Source of the DNA: Massilia timonae CCUG 45783
Lineage (GTDB): Bacteria; Pseudomonadota; Gammaproteobacteria; Burkholderiales; Burkholderiaceae_D
Assembly: GCF_000315425.1 (NCBI RefSeq)
Contig: NZ_JH992923.1
Location: 62,365 to 126,364 of the forward strand
Length of the DNA: 64,000 nucleotides
Direction: 5' to 3'
Part shown: piece by piece, positions 45,899 through 55,963 of the stretch
Numbering within the stretch: the stretch's first letter is position 1
Layout of the letters: each line of letters begins with the position of its first letter
The notes under the pieces: generated by a model
Database searches by the model: none
Seen by the model: only the letters and a program-made list of their open reading frames with translations
What the model was told of the DNA's origin: nothing
Position numbers and translations under genes: made by a program

Positions 45899-47161
45899 AT
45901 GGCACAAATCGAAGTCAAGGTACCTGTTCTGTCGGAATCCGTTGCTGAAGCAACCCTGCTGTCGTGGCACAAGAAAGTCGGCGAGTCCGTGTCGCGCGAC
46001 GAAAACATGATCGACATCGAGACCGACAAGGTGGTCCTGGAACTGCCGGCGCCGAGCGCCGGCGTGATCGTGCAACTGCTGAAAGCCGACGGCGATACCG
46101 TCGTCGCCAACGAAGTCATCGCGATCATCGATACCGAAGCATCGGCGCAGACCAGCCCGATCTCCGTCAAGGCCGTTCCATCGGCAGCGCCGAACGCCCC
46201 GATCGCTGCGCCGGCCGCCGCGCCAGCCGCTGATCAGTCGAAAGCCGGCGTCGCCATGCCGGCCGCCGCCAAGATCCTGGCCGACAACAATATGAGCGCT
46301 TCGAACGTCGAAGGCTCGGGCCGCGATGGCCGCGTGACCAAGGGCGATGCCCTGGCCGCCGTCGCCGGCAAGCCAGCCGCCGCACCTGCCGCTGCACCGG
46401 CCGCCGCGCCGAAGGCAGCCCTGCAGCAAGTCGCTGCTCCTGCACCAGCCAACCTGGGCGACCGTCCGGAAGAGCGCGTGCCGATGAGCCGCCTGCGCGC
46501 CCGTATCGCCGAGCGCCTGCTGCAATCGCAGTCGACCAACGCCATCCTGACCACCTTCAACGAAGTGAACATGGCTCCGGTCATGGAACTGCGTAACAAG
46601 TACAAGGACAAGTTCGAGAAAGAACACGGCGTCAAGCTGGGCTTCATGTCCTTCTTCGTCAAGGCCGCCGTCGCCGCGCTGAAGAAGTACCCGATCCTGA
46701 ACGCCTCGGTCGACGGCAACGACATCATCTACCACGGCTACTTCGACATCGGCATCGCCGTCGGTTCGCCACGTGGCCTGGTGGTGCCGATCCTGCGCAA
46801 CGCCGACCAGATGTCGATCGCCGAAATCGAGAAGAAGATCGGTGAGTTCGGCCAGAAAGCCAAGGACGGCAAGCTGACCCTGGACGACCTGTCGGGCGGC
46901 ACCTTCTCGATCTCGAACGGCGGCGTGTTCGGCTCGATGCTGTCGACCCCGATCATCAACCCACCGCAGTCGGCGATCCTGGGCGTGCACGCGACCAAGG
47001 ACCGCGCCGTCGTCGAGAACGGCCAGATCGTCATCCGTCCGATGAACTACCTGGCAATGTCGTACGACCACCGCATCATCGACGGCCGCGAAGCCGTGCT
47101 GGGCCTGGTCGCGATGAAGGACGCGCTGGAAGATCCGGCCCGCCTGCTGCTGGACCTGTAA
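45899..47161 (+). CDS. sucB: Dihydrolipoyllysine succinyltransferase (2-oxoglutarate dehydrogenase E2)
   Basis: 420 residues. One lipoyl domain (1-77) with Lys44 in [11 protein letters not shown], an Ala/Pro linker, the peripheral subunit-binding domain around 115-155 ([30 protein letters not shown]), a second Ala-rich linker, and the acyltransferase core with catalytic His/Asp in [32 protein letters not shown] opens the core. TGGAGTTT precedes the ATG. It transfers succinyl groups to CoA. Confidence 0.97.
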   Translation: MAQIEVKVPVLSESVAEATLLSWHKKVGESVSRDENMIDIETDKVVLELPAPSAGVIVQLLKADGDTVVANEVIAIIDTEASAQTSPISVKAVPSAAPNAPIAAPAAAPAADQSKAGVAMPAAAKILADNNMSASNVEGSGRDGRVTKGDALAAVAGKPAAAPAAAPAAAPKAALQQVAAPAPANLGDRPEERVPMSRLRARIAERLLQSQSTNAILTTFNEVNMAPVMELRNKYKDKFEKEHGVKLGFMSFFVKAAVAALKKYPILNASVDGNDIIYHGYFDIGIAVGSPRGLVVPILRNADQMSIAEIEKKIGEFGQKAKDGKLTLDDLSGGTFSISNGGVFGSMLSTPIINPPQSAILGVHATKDRAVVENGQIVIRPMNYLAMSYDHRIIDGREAVLGLVAMKDALEDPARLLLDL

Positions 47162-47221
47162 TTCTCGTCACGTGCCGGCGCCGCCATGGCGGCGCCGGCT
47201 TGCTGTTTGCCGGAGAACGCC

Positions 47222-47575
47222 ATGTTGTCAGACGAAATCAAGCGGCTGCACGAGTTGCACCAGGCCGGCGCGCTGTCGGATGCCGAGTTCGAGCAGGCCA
47301 AGGCGCGCATCCTGTCGGGTGCGTCGACCGTGAGCCTCAATAAGGAACCGCCGGCCACCGAGCGGATCTCCTTCGACCAGCACCGCGACGACCTGCTGAG
47401 CGGCCTGCGCCGCTCGCGGCTCGACCGCTGGCTGGGCGGCGTGTGCGGCGGCCTGGCGCGCACCTACGGTCTCGAATCGTGGGTCTGGCGCCTGATCTTC
47501 GTGCTGTTCGTCCTGACGTTCGGCTTCGGCATCCTGATATACCTGCTGCTGTGGGTATTCATTCCGGAAGAATAA
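47222..47575 (+). CDS. SHOCT-PspC membrane protein within the odh operon
   Basis: 117 residues from the ATG at 47222 (CGGAGA upstream); an ATG 36 bases earlier lacks a ribosome binding site. The N-terminal SHOCT motif is LSDEIKRLHELHQAGALSDAEFEQAKARIL, the C-terminal PspC domain is RLDRWLGGVCGGLARTYGLESWVWRLIFVLF with a final hydrophobic helix (FGILIYLLLWVFIPEE). PspC-type proteins sense envelope stress. It lies between sucB and lpdA, 15 bases before lpdA, so it interrupts an otherwise purely metabolic operon. Confidence 0.88.
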   Translation: MLSDEIKRLHELHQAGALSDAEFEQAKARILSGASTVSLNKEPPATERISFDQHRDDLLSGLRRSRLDRWLGGVCGGLARTYGLESWVWRLIFVLFVLTFGFGILIYLLLWVFIPEE

Positions 47576-47590
47576 AAAGGAATCAAAGTA

Positions 47591-49027
<1,437 letters not shown>

Positions 49028-49080
49028 GCAAACAGGAGCATTCGTCGGCACCGTGGACGCGGCGCCGGCGAACGGTATCC

Positions 49081-49114
49081 CGTAATGTGGGCGGGTTTCC
49101 CCGCCCACATTACG
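49081..49114 (+). terminator. Long perfect hairpin after lpdA
   Basis: CGTAATGTGGGCGGG (49081-49095) and CCCGCCCACATTACG (49100-49114) form a 15-bp perfect stem with a TTTC loop, followed by TTTAC. It should terminate the odh transcript. It ends only 17 bases before the zapE start, so it could also shape the zapE leader. Confidence 0.82.
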
Positions 49115-49131
49115 TTTACAGCGGTAAGAAT

Positions 49132-50229
49132 ATGAATGTCCAAGAGTATTACCAGCACGCGCTGAACGAGCGCGGCTTCAAGTCAGACCCGGCGCAACAG
49201 ATGGCGGTGGACCGCCTGCAACAGGCGTACGACGACTGGGTCCACTACAAGGCCCAGCGGTCGTCCGCTTTCAAGCGCCTGATCAACCGGCCCGACGTGC
49301 CCAGGGGCGTGTACATGTGGGGCGGAGTGGGGCGCGGCAAATCCTTCCTGATGGATTCGTTCTACCTGGTGGTGCCGGTGGTGCGCAAGACGCGCCTGCA
49401 TTTCCACGAGTTCATGCGCGCCGTGCACGGCCAGCTGGATGAGCTGAAAGGCGTGGCCGATCCGCTCGACGAAGTGGCCAAGCGCATCGCCAAGAAATAT
49501 CGCCTGATCTGCTTCGACGAATTCCACGTTTCGGACATCGCCGACGCGATGATCCTGTACAACCTGCTCAAGGCCCTGTTCGACAACGGCGTGAGCTTCG
49601 TGATGACTTCCAATTACGAGCCGTCGACCCTGTATCCGGACGGCCTGCACCGCGACCGCATGCTGCCCACCATCGCGCTGCTGCAGGAAAAACTCGACGT
49701 CCTGAACGTCGACGCCGGCAATGACTACCGCAAGCGCGCACTGGAGCAGGTGGAGGCCTATTACATGCCGCTCGACGCGGCGTCGGACAAGGCGCTGCGC
49801 GACGCCTATGCCAGGGTGGCCGACACCGCCGACGAAGCGCCGGTGGTGACCATCGAAAAGCGCGAGATCCGCGCGCTGCGCCGCGCCGGCGGCGTGATCT
49901 GGTTCGATTTCGCCACCCTGTGCGGCGGCCCGCGCTCGCAGAACGACTACCTGGAACTGGCCAGCCAGTTCCACACCGTGATCCTGTCCGGCATCCCGGC
50001 GATGTCGGCCGCCCAGTCGTCCGAGGCGCGCCGCTTCACCTGGCTGATCGACGTGTTCTACGACCACAAGGTCAAGCTGATCATGTCGGCCGCAGTCGAA
50101 CCGGAAGAGCTGTACACCAAGGGCCAGCTGGCGAACGAATTCCACCGGACCGTATCGCGTATCATCGAGATGCAGTCGCGCGAGTACCTGCTGGCCGAAC
50201 GGCGCGGCGCGGCCGACGCCATTGCATGA
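49132..50229 (+). CDS. zapE: Cell-division ATPase ZapE (AFG1-like)
   Basis: 365 residues from the ATG at 49132. Walker A is GGVGRGKS (64-71) in YMWGGVGRGKSFLMD; Walker B is LICFDEFHVSDIADAMIL; VMTSNYEPSTLYPDGLHRDRMLP is the sensor region; the C-terminal half has VIWFDFATLCGGPRSQNDYLELA and RRFTWLIDVFYDHKVKLI. ZapE associates with the Z-ring late in division. The length is normal. Its stop overlaps an ATG frame that leads to the lipoprotein gene. Confidence 0.94.
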   Translation: MNVQEYYQHALNERGFKSDPAQQMAVDRLQQAYDDWVHYKAQRSSAFKRLINRPDVPRGVYMWGGVGRGKSFLMDSFYLVVPVVRKTRLHFHEFMRAVHGQLDELKGVADPLDEVAKRIAKKYRLICFDEFHVSDIADAMILYNLLKALFDNGVSFVMTSNYEPSTLYPDGLHRDRMLPTIALLQEKLDVLNVDAGNDYRKRALEQVEAYYMPLDAASDKALRDAYARVADTADEAPVVTIEKREIRALRRAGGVIWFDFATLCGGPRSQNDYLELASQFHTVILSGIPAMSAAQSSEARRFTWLIDVFYDHKVKLIMSAAVEPEELYTKGQLANEFHRTVSRIIEMQSREYLLAERRGAADAIA

Positions 50230-50243
50230 TCGAAAGGAACACC

Positions 50244-50933
50244 ATGACAAGACAACCGATGCTGCGCGCTACCGCAGCCGCCGCATTTACCCTGTTACTG
50301 GCGGCTTGCTCGAGCACCGAGCTGGCGCAGCAGGAGGCGCCGCCGGCGCCCACCACGTCGCCCGAACAGGCCGAACAGCGCCTGGCCGCGGTCGCGGCCG
50401 AGCGCGCCGCGATCGAGGCCCGTTTTGCCGAGCGCGAAGTGGTTTGCTACGACAAATTCTTCGTCAACCGCTGCCTGGATGAAGCCCGCGAAGTGCGGCG
50501 CGCGGCCCTGGTGACGCAGCGCGCGATCGAGATCGAGGCCTCGCACTATCTGCGTCGCCTCAAGGTCGAGGAGCGCGACAAGGCGATCGCCGCAGCCGAT
50601 GCCGCCTATGCGCAAGAAGAAGCCAGGCTGGCCGCCGATCCGGCGCCGGCGAAGGACTCGGCCGCCGCCGCGCTGCCGCCGCCACGCACCAAGCCGGGCG
50701 AGTCGCGCGTGGTGCGCAACCAGCAGCGGGCCCAGGAAAATGCGGCGAACGCCGAGAAGGAAGCCGCGGAGCGCGCGGCCAATGTCGCGGCCTATGAAGA
50801 GCGCCGTCGCAAGTCGGAAGAACGCCAGAAAGAAGTGGCGCGCCGCGTGGCCGAGCGCGAAGCCAAGGCGGCCCAGCGCGCGGCCGAGGAAGCGAAGCGG
50901 GCGAACGGCAATCAGCCGGCGCCAACGAACTAG
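50244..50933 (+). CDS. Lipoprotein with long coiled coil
   Basis: 229 residues from the ATG at 50244 (AAAGGA 6 bases before); an ATG at 50226 overlapping the zapE stop is in the same frame. The lipobox is LLAA-C22. The mature part has CYDKFFVNRCLDEAREVRRAAL (two Cys), then a long Ala/Glu/Lys/Arg-rich coiled coil (about 90-225) with a break at DPAPAKDSAAAALPPPRTKPGE. I do not recognise a characterised family. It is probably cotranscribed with zapE and overlaps the convergent phosphatase gene by four bases. Confidence 0.78.
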   Translation: MTRQPMLRATAAAAFTLLLAACSSTELAQQEAPPAPTTSPEQAEQRLAAVAAERAAIEARFAEREVVCYDKFFVNRCLDEAREVRRAALVTQRAIEIEASHYLRRLKVEERDKAIAAADAAYAQEEARLAADPAPAKDSAAAALPPPRTKPGESRVVRNQQRAQENAANAEKEAAERAANVAAYEERRRKSEERQKEVARRVAEREAKAAQRAAEEAKRANGNQPAPTN

Positions 50934-51715
50934 CGCTGACCGGCGAACGACCCGTCCTGGGCCGGCTTGACCAGCTTCACGATGGCCATGGTGCAATTGC
51001 CGCCTTTGCCTTGCGAGCGCTCGGTGGCTTTGTTGATGAGCATTTCGGAGGCCTGGCGCGGCGTCGTCCTGGCGGTCACGGCCGCCAGCTCGGCGTCGGT
51101 GAAGAAATGCCACAGGCCGTCCGAGCACAGCAGGAAGCTGTCGCCCGCGGCCAGCCCGGTATGGCTGCCGGTCGTGACGAAGGGTTCCTTGCGGCTGTTT
51201 CCCAATACATTGAGCAAAAGCTTGGAGCGGCGGTGATTGCGCGCCGCCTCCGGCGGCAGGCGGTCGCTGGCGACCAGGTGCTCGACATAGGCGGCGTCGC
51301 CCGTGCGCACCGCGCACTTGCCGTGCTCGAAGCGGTAGAGGCGCGAATCGCCCACGTGGGCCCAGACCGCCTCGCCGTGCGGGCTGATCACCAGGCCGAC
51401 GAAGCTGGCGTGAATCTCGGCCTGCGTGGCCACGGCATTCATCTTGATCACCGTGTGGGTCTCGCTGATCATCTCGTGCAGCAGCTGGGCCAGGCGCTCG
51501 ATGCCGGGACGGTCGCCGGGCTTGAATTCGTCGAAGACCTGGCGCGCCGTGTGCAGCACCTGGTCGGCCCCGGCCGGACTGGCGACCCCGTCCGACAGCA
51601 CCGCCAGCACGTAGCCTGGGGCGCGGGCGCCGGTGAACAGGGCGGCGCGGTCGTTCTGCTGGGGGCGGTTCCCGATGTGTTGCGCGGTGCCCGCTTCGAT
51701 CTTGTAAGAAGTCAT
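50930..51715 (-). CDS. PP2C-family serine/threonine phosphatase
   Basis: 261 residues. NRPQQNDRAALF, LAVLSDGVASPAGADQV, WAHVGDSRLYRFEHG, VLGNSRKEPFV and FLLCSDGLWHFFTDAEL are the metal-binding PP2C motifs in order. The usual DGMGG is DGVAS here, but both metal aspartates (SDG and SDGLW) are present. No sensor domain or membrane helix, so it is a soluble phosphatase. No Ser/Thr kinase gene lies nearby. Confidence 0.9.
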   Translation of the reverse strand: MTSYKIEAGTAQHIGNRPQQNDRAALFTGARAPGYVLAVLSDGVASPAGADQVLHTARQVFDEFKPGDRPGIERLAQLLHEMISETHTVIKMNAVATQAEIHASFVGLVISPHGEAVWAHVGDSRLYRFEHGKCAVRTGDAAYVEHLVASDRLPPEAARNHRRSKLLLNVLGNSRKEPFVTTGSHTGLAAGDSFLLCSDGLWHFFTDAELAAVTARTTPRQASEMLINKATERSQGKGGNCTMAIVKLVKPAQDGSFAGQR

Positions 51716-51812
51716 AAATCCGTGTTTTCCAGGACGCTAACGCCAATCTTTGTTGGCGGCAACCTCCGCCTCGATTAAACTATGCACTGAGAAGCCACCA
51801 GCTTGCAAGTTA

Positions 51813-51830
51813 ATCTTGTAGCAACAAGAT
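51813..51830. promoter_or_regulatory. Inverted repeat between the PP2C and YdcH-like genes
   Basis: ATCTTGT (51813-51819), AGCA, ACAAGAT (51824-51830) in an AT-rich part of the divergent 181-base region, followed by GCATAAT on the plus strand. It could be an operator; no regulator is adjacent. Confidence 0.35.
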
Positions 51831-51896
51831 AGCATAATCCGGAGCGCCCGCCCTGGCCGGCGCTTTTCGCCATTCTTTCCCGTAACTGCATCCAAC

Positions 51897-52097
51897 ATGA
51901 CTGACGTACAGGACATCCAGCGCCGTATTATCGAACTCGATGTGGAGCACCGCGACCTCGACGCCGTCATCTCCCTGTTGACGGCGGACGGTCATGCCGA
52001 CCAGTTACAACTGCGCCGCCTCAAGAAGCGTAAACTGCAGCTCAAAGATCATATTACGCTGCTGAAGATGCAGCTGGTACCCGATATCCCGGCCTGA
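51897..52097 (+). CDS. YdcH/DUF465-family small protein
   Basis: 66 residues. The charged helical hairpin DIQRRIIELDVEHRDLDAVISLL and LQLRRLKKRKLQLKDHITLLKMQL is the DUF465 (YdcH) pattern. Function unknown; the family is found widely in proteobacteria as short helical proteins. It precedes the helicase gene by 31 bases and could share its transcript. Confidence 0.88.
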   Translation: MTDVQDIQRRIIELDVEHRDLDAVISLLTADGHADQLQLRRLKKRKLQLKDHITLLKMQLVPDIPA

Positions 52098-52128
52098 TTC
52101 ATTCCCAGGCCCAACGAAACCACGTATT

Positions 52129-54177
52129 TTGACCGACCAACTTTCTGCTTCTCCGGATGCGGTAGAGACTATTGCTCCCGCAACACTGGAATCCCAGGCT
52201 CCCGCCGGCAAGTACGACGCCGACGTCGATCGCCTGTTCGGCGCCGGCGGCCCGCTCGCACCCGCCGTCGGCACGTTCAAGCCGCGCCAGTCGCAGACCG
52301 AGATGGCCAAGGCCGTGGCCCAGGCCATCGCCGACCAGCAAGTGCTCATGGCCGAGGCCGGCACGGGCACGGGCAAGACCTTCGCCTACCTGGTGCCGGC
52401 GCTGCTGTGGGGCGGCAAGACCATCGTCTCGACCGGCACCAAGAACTTGCAAGATCAATTGTTCTTGCGCGATATCCCTACCGTGCGCGCCGCCTTGCGC
52501 GCGCCGGTCTCGGTCGCCCTGCTCAAGGGCCGCTCGAACTACGTCTGCCATTTCCATCTCGAGCGCACCCTGCAGAACGGACGCCTGACCTCGCGCGACG
52601 ATGTCGGCCACCTGCGCGAGATCTCGCGCTTCATCAAGATGACGAGCTCGGGTGACAAGGCCGAGCTGGCCAAGGTGCCCGAGACCGCCACCGTCTGGAA
52701 CCTGGTCACCTCCACGCGCGACACCTGCATGGGCGCCGAATGCCAGTACTACCAGGATTGCTTCGTGATGAAGGCGCGCAGGGAAGCGCAGCAGGCCGAT
52801 GTCGTGGTGGTCAACCACCACCTGTTCTTCGCCGACGTGGCGCTGAAGGATACCGGCGTGGCCGAGCTGCTGCCGTCGGCCAATACCATCATCTTCGACG
52901 AGGCGCACCAGCTGCCCGACGTCGCGACCCTGTTCTTCGGCCAGTCGGTCTCGACCTCGCAAGTGCTGGAACTGTGCCGCGACGTGCTGGCCGAAGGCCT
53001 GGCCCATGCGCGCGGCGGCCCGGACTGGGCCAAGGTGGTGACCGTGGTCGAGAAGGCCGCGCGCGACCTGCGCCTGTCCTTCGGCGACGGCAACTTGCGC
53101 CTGTCGCTGCCGCAGATCATGCCGACCTCCCAGTTCTTCCCGGCACTTGAAAAGCTCAAAGAAGAAATCGCCGGCATGATCACGGTGCTGGAGGAAAATT
53201 CCGCGCGCGCCGAAACCATCGAAGCCTGCCGCGTGCGTGCGCACGAGCTGGCCGCCGCCTTCGAGGCCTGGAAGCCGGACCACAAGGCGCCGGCCAACGA
53301 GCAGGCGGTGCTGTGGGCCGAGGCTTTCTCGTCTTCGCTGCAACTGCACAAGACGCCGCTGTCGATCGCGCCGATCTTCGCCAGCCAGCGCGAAGGCACG
53401 CCGCGCAGCTGGATCTTCACCTCGGCCACGCTGGCGGTGAAGAACGACTTCAAGCATTTCTCAGACCAGCTGGGACTGACCGGCGAGCCGGCCAAGACCT
53501 GGCCCAGCCCGTTCGACTACCAGAACCAGGGCATCCTGTACGTGCCGACCGGCCTGCCCGAGCCGCAGGCGGCCGTGTACACCGACGCGGTGGTCGATGC
53601 CGCCTTGCCGGTGATCGAGGCCGCCGGCGGCCGCACCTTCTTCCTGTGCACGACGATCCGCGCCGTCAACAAGGTGGCCGAGCGCCTGCGCGCCGAGTTC
53701 GCCGAACGCGGCTGGGATTTCCCGCTGTTCGTGCAGGGCGAGCGCGGCCGTACCGAACTGCTCGATTCCTTCCGCAATGCGGGCAATGCGGTGCTGGTCG
53801 GCAGCCAGAGCTTCTGGGAAGGCGTCGACGTGCGCGGCGATGCGCTGTCGCTGGTGATCATCGACAAGCTGCCGTTCGCGCCGCCCGACGATCCGGTGCT
53901 GGCCGCGCGCATCGAGGTGATGGAAAAGCAGGGCATGAACGGCTTCATGCACCACCAGCTGCCCGAGGCGATCATCACCCTGAAGCAGGGCGCCGGACGC
54001 CTGATCCGCGACGTCGACGACCGCGGCGTGCTGATGATCTGCGATCCGCGCATCATCACCAAGCCGTATGGTCGCCGCATCTGGCAGAGCCTGCCGTCGT
54101 TCAAGCGCACCCGGGTGCAGGAAGAGGTGATCCAGTTCTTCCGGCCGGTCGAAGAGGCGGACGAGAGCGCGGCCTGA
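52129..54177 (+). CDS. YoaA/DinG-type ATP-dependent DNA helicase
   Basis: 682 residues from a TTG at 52129; no ATG lies before residue 59, so the rare start is needed. Walker A is GTGTGKT (78-84), Walker B IIFDEAH, and the C-terminal helicase motifs include VLVGSQSFWEGVDVRGD and ITLKQGAGRLIRD. Cysteines in NYVCHFHLE and DTCMGAECQYYQDCFV are the expected [4Fe-4S] cluster of XPD-like helicases. It unwinds DNA 5'-3', with roles in repair. It lacks a nuclease domain, so YoaA is the closer relative. Confidence 0.92.
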   Translation: MTDQLSASPDAVETIAPATLESQAPAGKYDADVDRLFGAGGPLAPAVGTFKPRQSQTEMAKAVAQAIADQQVLMAEAGTGTGKTFAYLVPALLWGGKTIVSTGTKNLQDQLFLRDIPTVRAALRAPVSVALLKGRSNYVCHFHLERTLQNGRLTSRDDVGHLREISRFIKMTSSGDKAELAKVPETATVWNLVTSTRDTCMGAECQYYQDCFVMKARREAQQADVVVVNHHLFFADVALKDTGVAELLPSANTIIFDEAHQLPDVATLFFGQSVSTSQVLELCRDVLAEGLAHARGGPDWAKVVTVVEKAARDLRLSFGDGNLRLSLPQIMPTSQFFPALEKLKEEIAGMITVLEENSARAETIEACRVRAHELAAAFEAWKPDHKAPANEQAVLWAEAFSSSLQLHKTPLSIAPIFASQREGTPRSWIFTSATLAVKNDFKHFSDQLGLTGEPAKTWPSPFDYQNQGILYVPTGLPEPQAAVYTDAVVDAALPVIEAAGGRTFFLCTTIRAVNKVAERLRAEFAERGWDFPLFVQGERGRTELLDSFRNAGNAVLVGSQSFWEGVDVRGDALSLVIIDKLPFAPPDDPVLAARIEVMEKQGMNGFMHHQLPEAIITLKQGAGRLIRDVDDRGVLMICDPRIITKPYGRRIWQSLPSFKRTRVQEEVIQFFRPVEEADESAA

Positions 54178-54194
54178 GCGCGGCCTGAGCGGCG

Positions 54195-55169
54195 TCAGGG
54201 CACGATGATCACCTTGCCGATGACCTTGCGCGCCGCCATGTCGTTCAAGGCCTGCGCGGTGTCGGCCAGCGCATAGCGCCGCGACACCAGCGGCCGCAGT
54301 TTCCCTTGCGCGATCCAGCCGGTGATGCGCGCCATCGCCGCCAGGTGCGCATCCTGCTCCTTGCGCGTGAAGTCGCCCCAGAACACGCCCACCACCGACG
54401 CCCCTTTCAGCAGCATCAGGTTCCACGGCAGGCGCGGGATCTCGCCGGCCGCGAAGCCCACCACCAGGTGGCGTCCGCGCCAGGCGATCGAGCGCAGCGC
54501 CGGTTCGCTGTACTTGCCGCCGACCGGATCGTAGATGACGTCCGGGCCGCGGCCATCGGTGGCGGCGCGCAGCGCTTCGCGCAAGTCCGCGGTTTCATAA
54601 TTGATCAGCACGTCGGCGCCGTGCACCTTGCACGCCGCCAGCTTCTCGTCGCTGGACGCGGCCGCGATCACGCGCGCGCCGAGGGCCTTGCCGATCTCGA
54701 TCGCCGCCAGGCCCACGCCGCCGGCCGCGCCCAGCACCAGCATCGTTTCGCCCGGCTGCAAGGCAGCGCGGTCGGCGACCGCGTGGTACGAGGTGCCGTA
54801 GGTGAGCGTGATCGCGGCGGCGACATCGAAGTCCATGTCGTCCGGCATCGGGAGGAAGGCGCTGCCCGGGGCCACGGCCTGCTCGGCGAAGGCGCCGGTG
54901 CGGGTGAAACCGATCACGCGCTGGCCGGGGACGAAGCCGCGGACGTCGGCCCCGACGGCGCGCACCACGCCCGCGAACTCGTTGCCCGGCGTGAAGGGAA
55001 GGGGAGGACGCACCTGGTATTTGCCCTGGACCGTCAGCACGTCGGGGAAGTTGACGCCGGCCGCCTTCACGTCCACCACGACGTCGCCCGGGCCGGCGAC
55101 CGGTTCCGGCAAGTCTTCCAGCACCAGGCTGTCTGGTGGTCCCCAAGCGGTGCAGCGTACGGCTTTCAT
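54195..55169 (-). CDS. Quinone oxidoreductase (zinc-independent MDR family)
   Basis: 324 residues. The N-terminal GroES-like domain has VKAAGVNFPDVLTVQGKYQ and PFTPGNEFAGVVRAVG; the NADPH-binding Rossmann domain has MLVLGAAGGVGLAAIEIGKALGA (AAGGVG). DVIYDPVGGKYSE is near residue 220. The zinc ligands of alcohol dehydrogenases are absent, which points to the quinone reductase / NADPH:quinone branch. Convergent with the helicase gene. Substrate unknown. Confidence 0.9.
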   Translation of the reverse strand: MKAVRCTAWGPPDSLVLEDLPEPVAGPGDVVVDVKAAGVNFPDVLTVQGKYQVRPPLPFTPGNEFAGVVRAVGADVRGFVPGQRVIGFTRTGAFAEQAVAPGSAFLPMPDDMDFDVAAAITLTYGTSYHAVADRAALQPGETMLVLGAAGGVGLAAIEIGKALGARVIAAASSDEKLAACKVHGADVLINYETADLREALRAATDGRGPDVIYDPVGGKYSEPALRSIAWRGRHLVVGFAAGEIPRLPWNLMLLKGASVVGVFWGDFTRKEQDAHLAAMARITGWIAQGKLRPLVSRRYALADTAQALNDMAARKVIGKVIIVP

Positions 55170-55346
55170 TGCTTCCTCACAGTTTTATTGGCGGGGTTAT
55201 TGGCGGGGCGAATTATGCCTTAAGAAAGAGAGCGAATCTTCGTCCGCAAGGCCCGTGTCTGCTTGTCCGCCCGCAAAGCCGGCAGGGGTCCGCGCGCTAG
55301 AGTCTTGGGATGCGGGCGCCACGCGCGCCGGGACCAGAGGACAAGC

Positions 55347-55955
55347 ATGGCAATTCGTTACGGTTGTTTCTTCAGTTATGCCCACGGCCGACACGCGCTG
55401 ATGCAGCGCTTCAAGTCGGCCCTGGCCGACGCCCTGCGCTGCTATCTCGAACCCTACTTCGACAACGAAGACGAACTGTTTGTCGATACCGAGCAGTTGG
55501 GCGGCGGCGACGATCTCGACCGCAAGATCGCACGCGCCATGTGCGAGAGCGTCTGCATGATCCTCATCTACACGCCCAAGTACGAGGCCCACGCCTATAC
55601 GCGGCGCGAGTACGAGGCCATGCGCCTGATCGAGGCCGAGCGCGGCAAGTGGTACACGCTGCCGAGCCGCCTGATCATCCCGGTCGTCATGACGCGCCAC
55701 CCCGAATCCCTGCCGCCCCAGATCAGCGACGCGCGCTTCTATGTCGACTTCTCGCACTACACGATGGCCACGCCCGATCTGATGTCGAATCCAGACTTCT
55801 TGCCGGACATTGACAAGATGGTCAAGCGGATTGCAGCCCATTATGCATGTCAAAAAAAGCATACGCCGCTCGACCACGACTGCAACCAATTCGTGCTTCC
55901 CGCTGTCCCACCCGAATGGCGCGATGTTCCAGAACTGACGTTTCCAAAAGAATGA
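55347..55955 (+). CDS. TIR-domain protein, first gene of a candidate two-gene system
   Basis: 202 residues from the ATG at 55347 (AGAGGA 6 bases before). The whole protein is a TIR-like fold: box 1 GCFFSYAHG (6-14), the BB-loop region FVDTEQLGGGDDLDRKIARAM, the third strand ESVCMILIYTPKYE, and YTRREYEAM, where Glu88 takes the place of the catalytic Glu of NADase TIR domains. LIIPVVMTRHPESLP and FYVDFSHYTM follow. No signal peptide or extra domain. The next gene begins 8 bases after the stop, so the two are cotranscribed. TIR proteins of this short kind partner FxsC/KGGVGR-type proteins in actinobacteria. NADase or signalling activity is an inference. Confidence 0.82.
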   Translation: MAIRYGCFFSYAHGRHALMQRFKSALADALRCYLEPYFDNEDELFVDTEQLGGGDDLDRKIARAMCESVCMILIYTPKYEAHAYTRREYEAMRLIEAERGKWYTLPSRLIIPVVMTRHPESLPPQISDARFYVDFSHYTMATPDLMSNPDFLPDIDKMVKRIAAHYACQKKHTPLDHDCNQFVLPAVPPEWRDVPELTFPKE

Positions 55956-55963
55956 GGAGCCAT

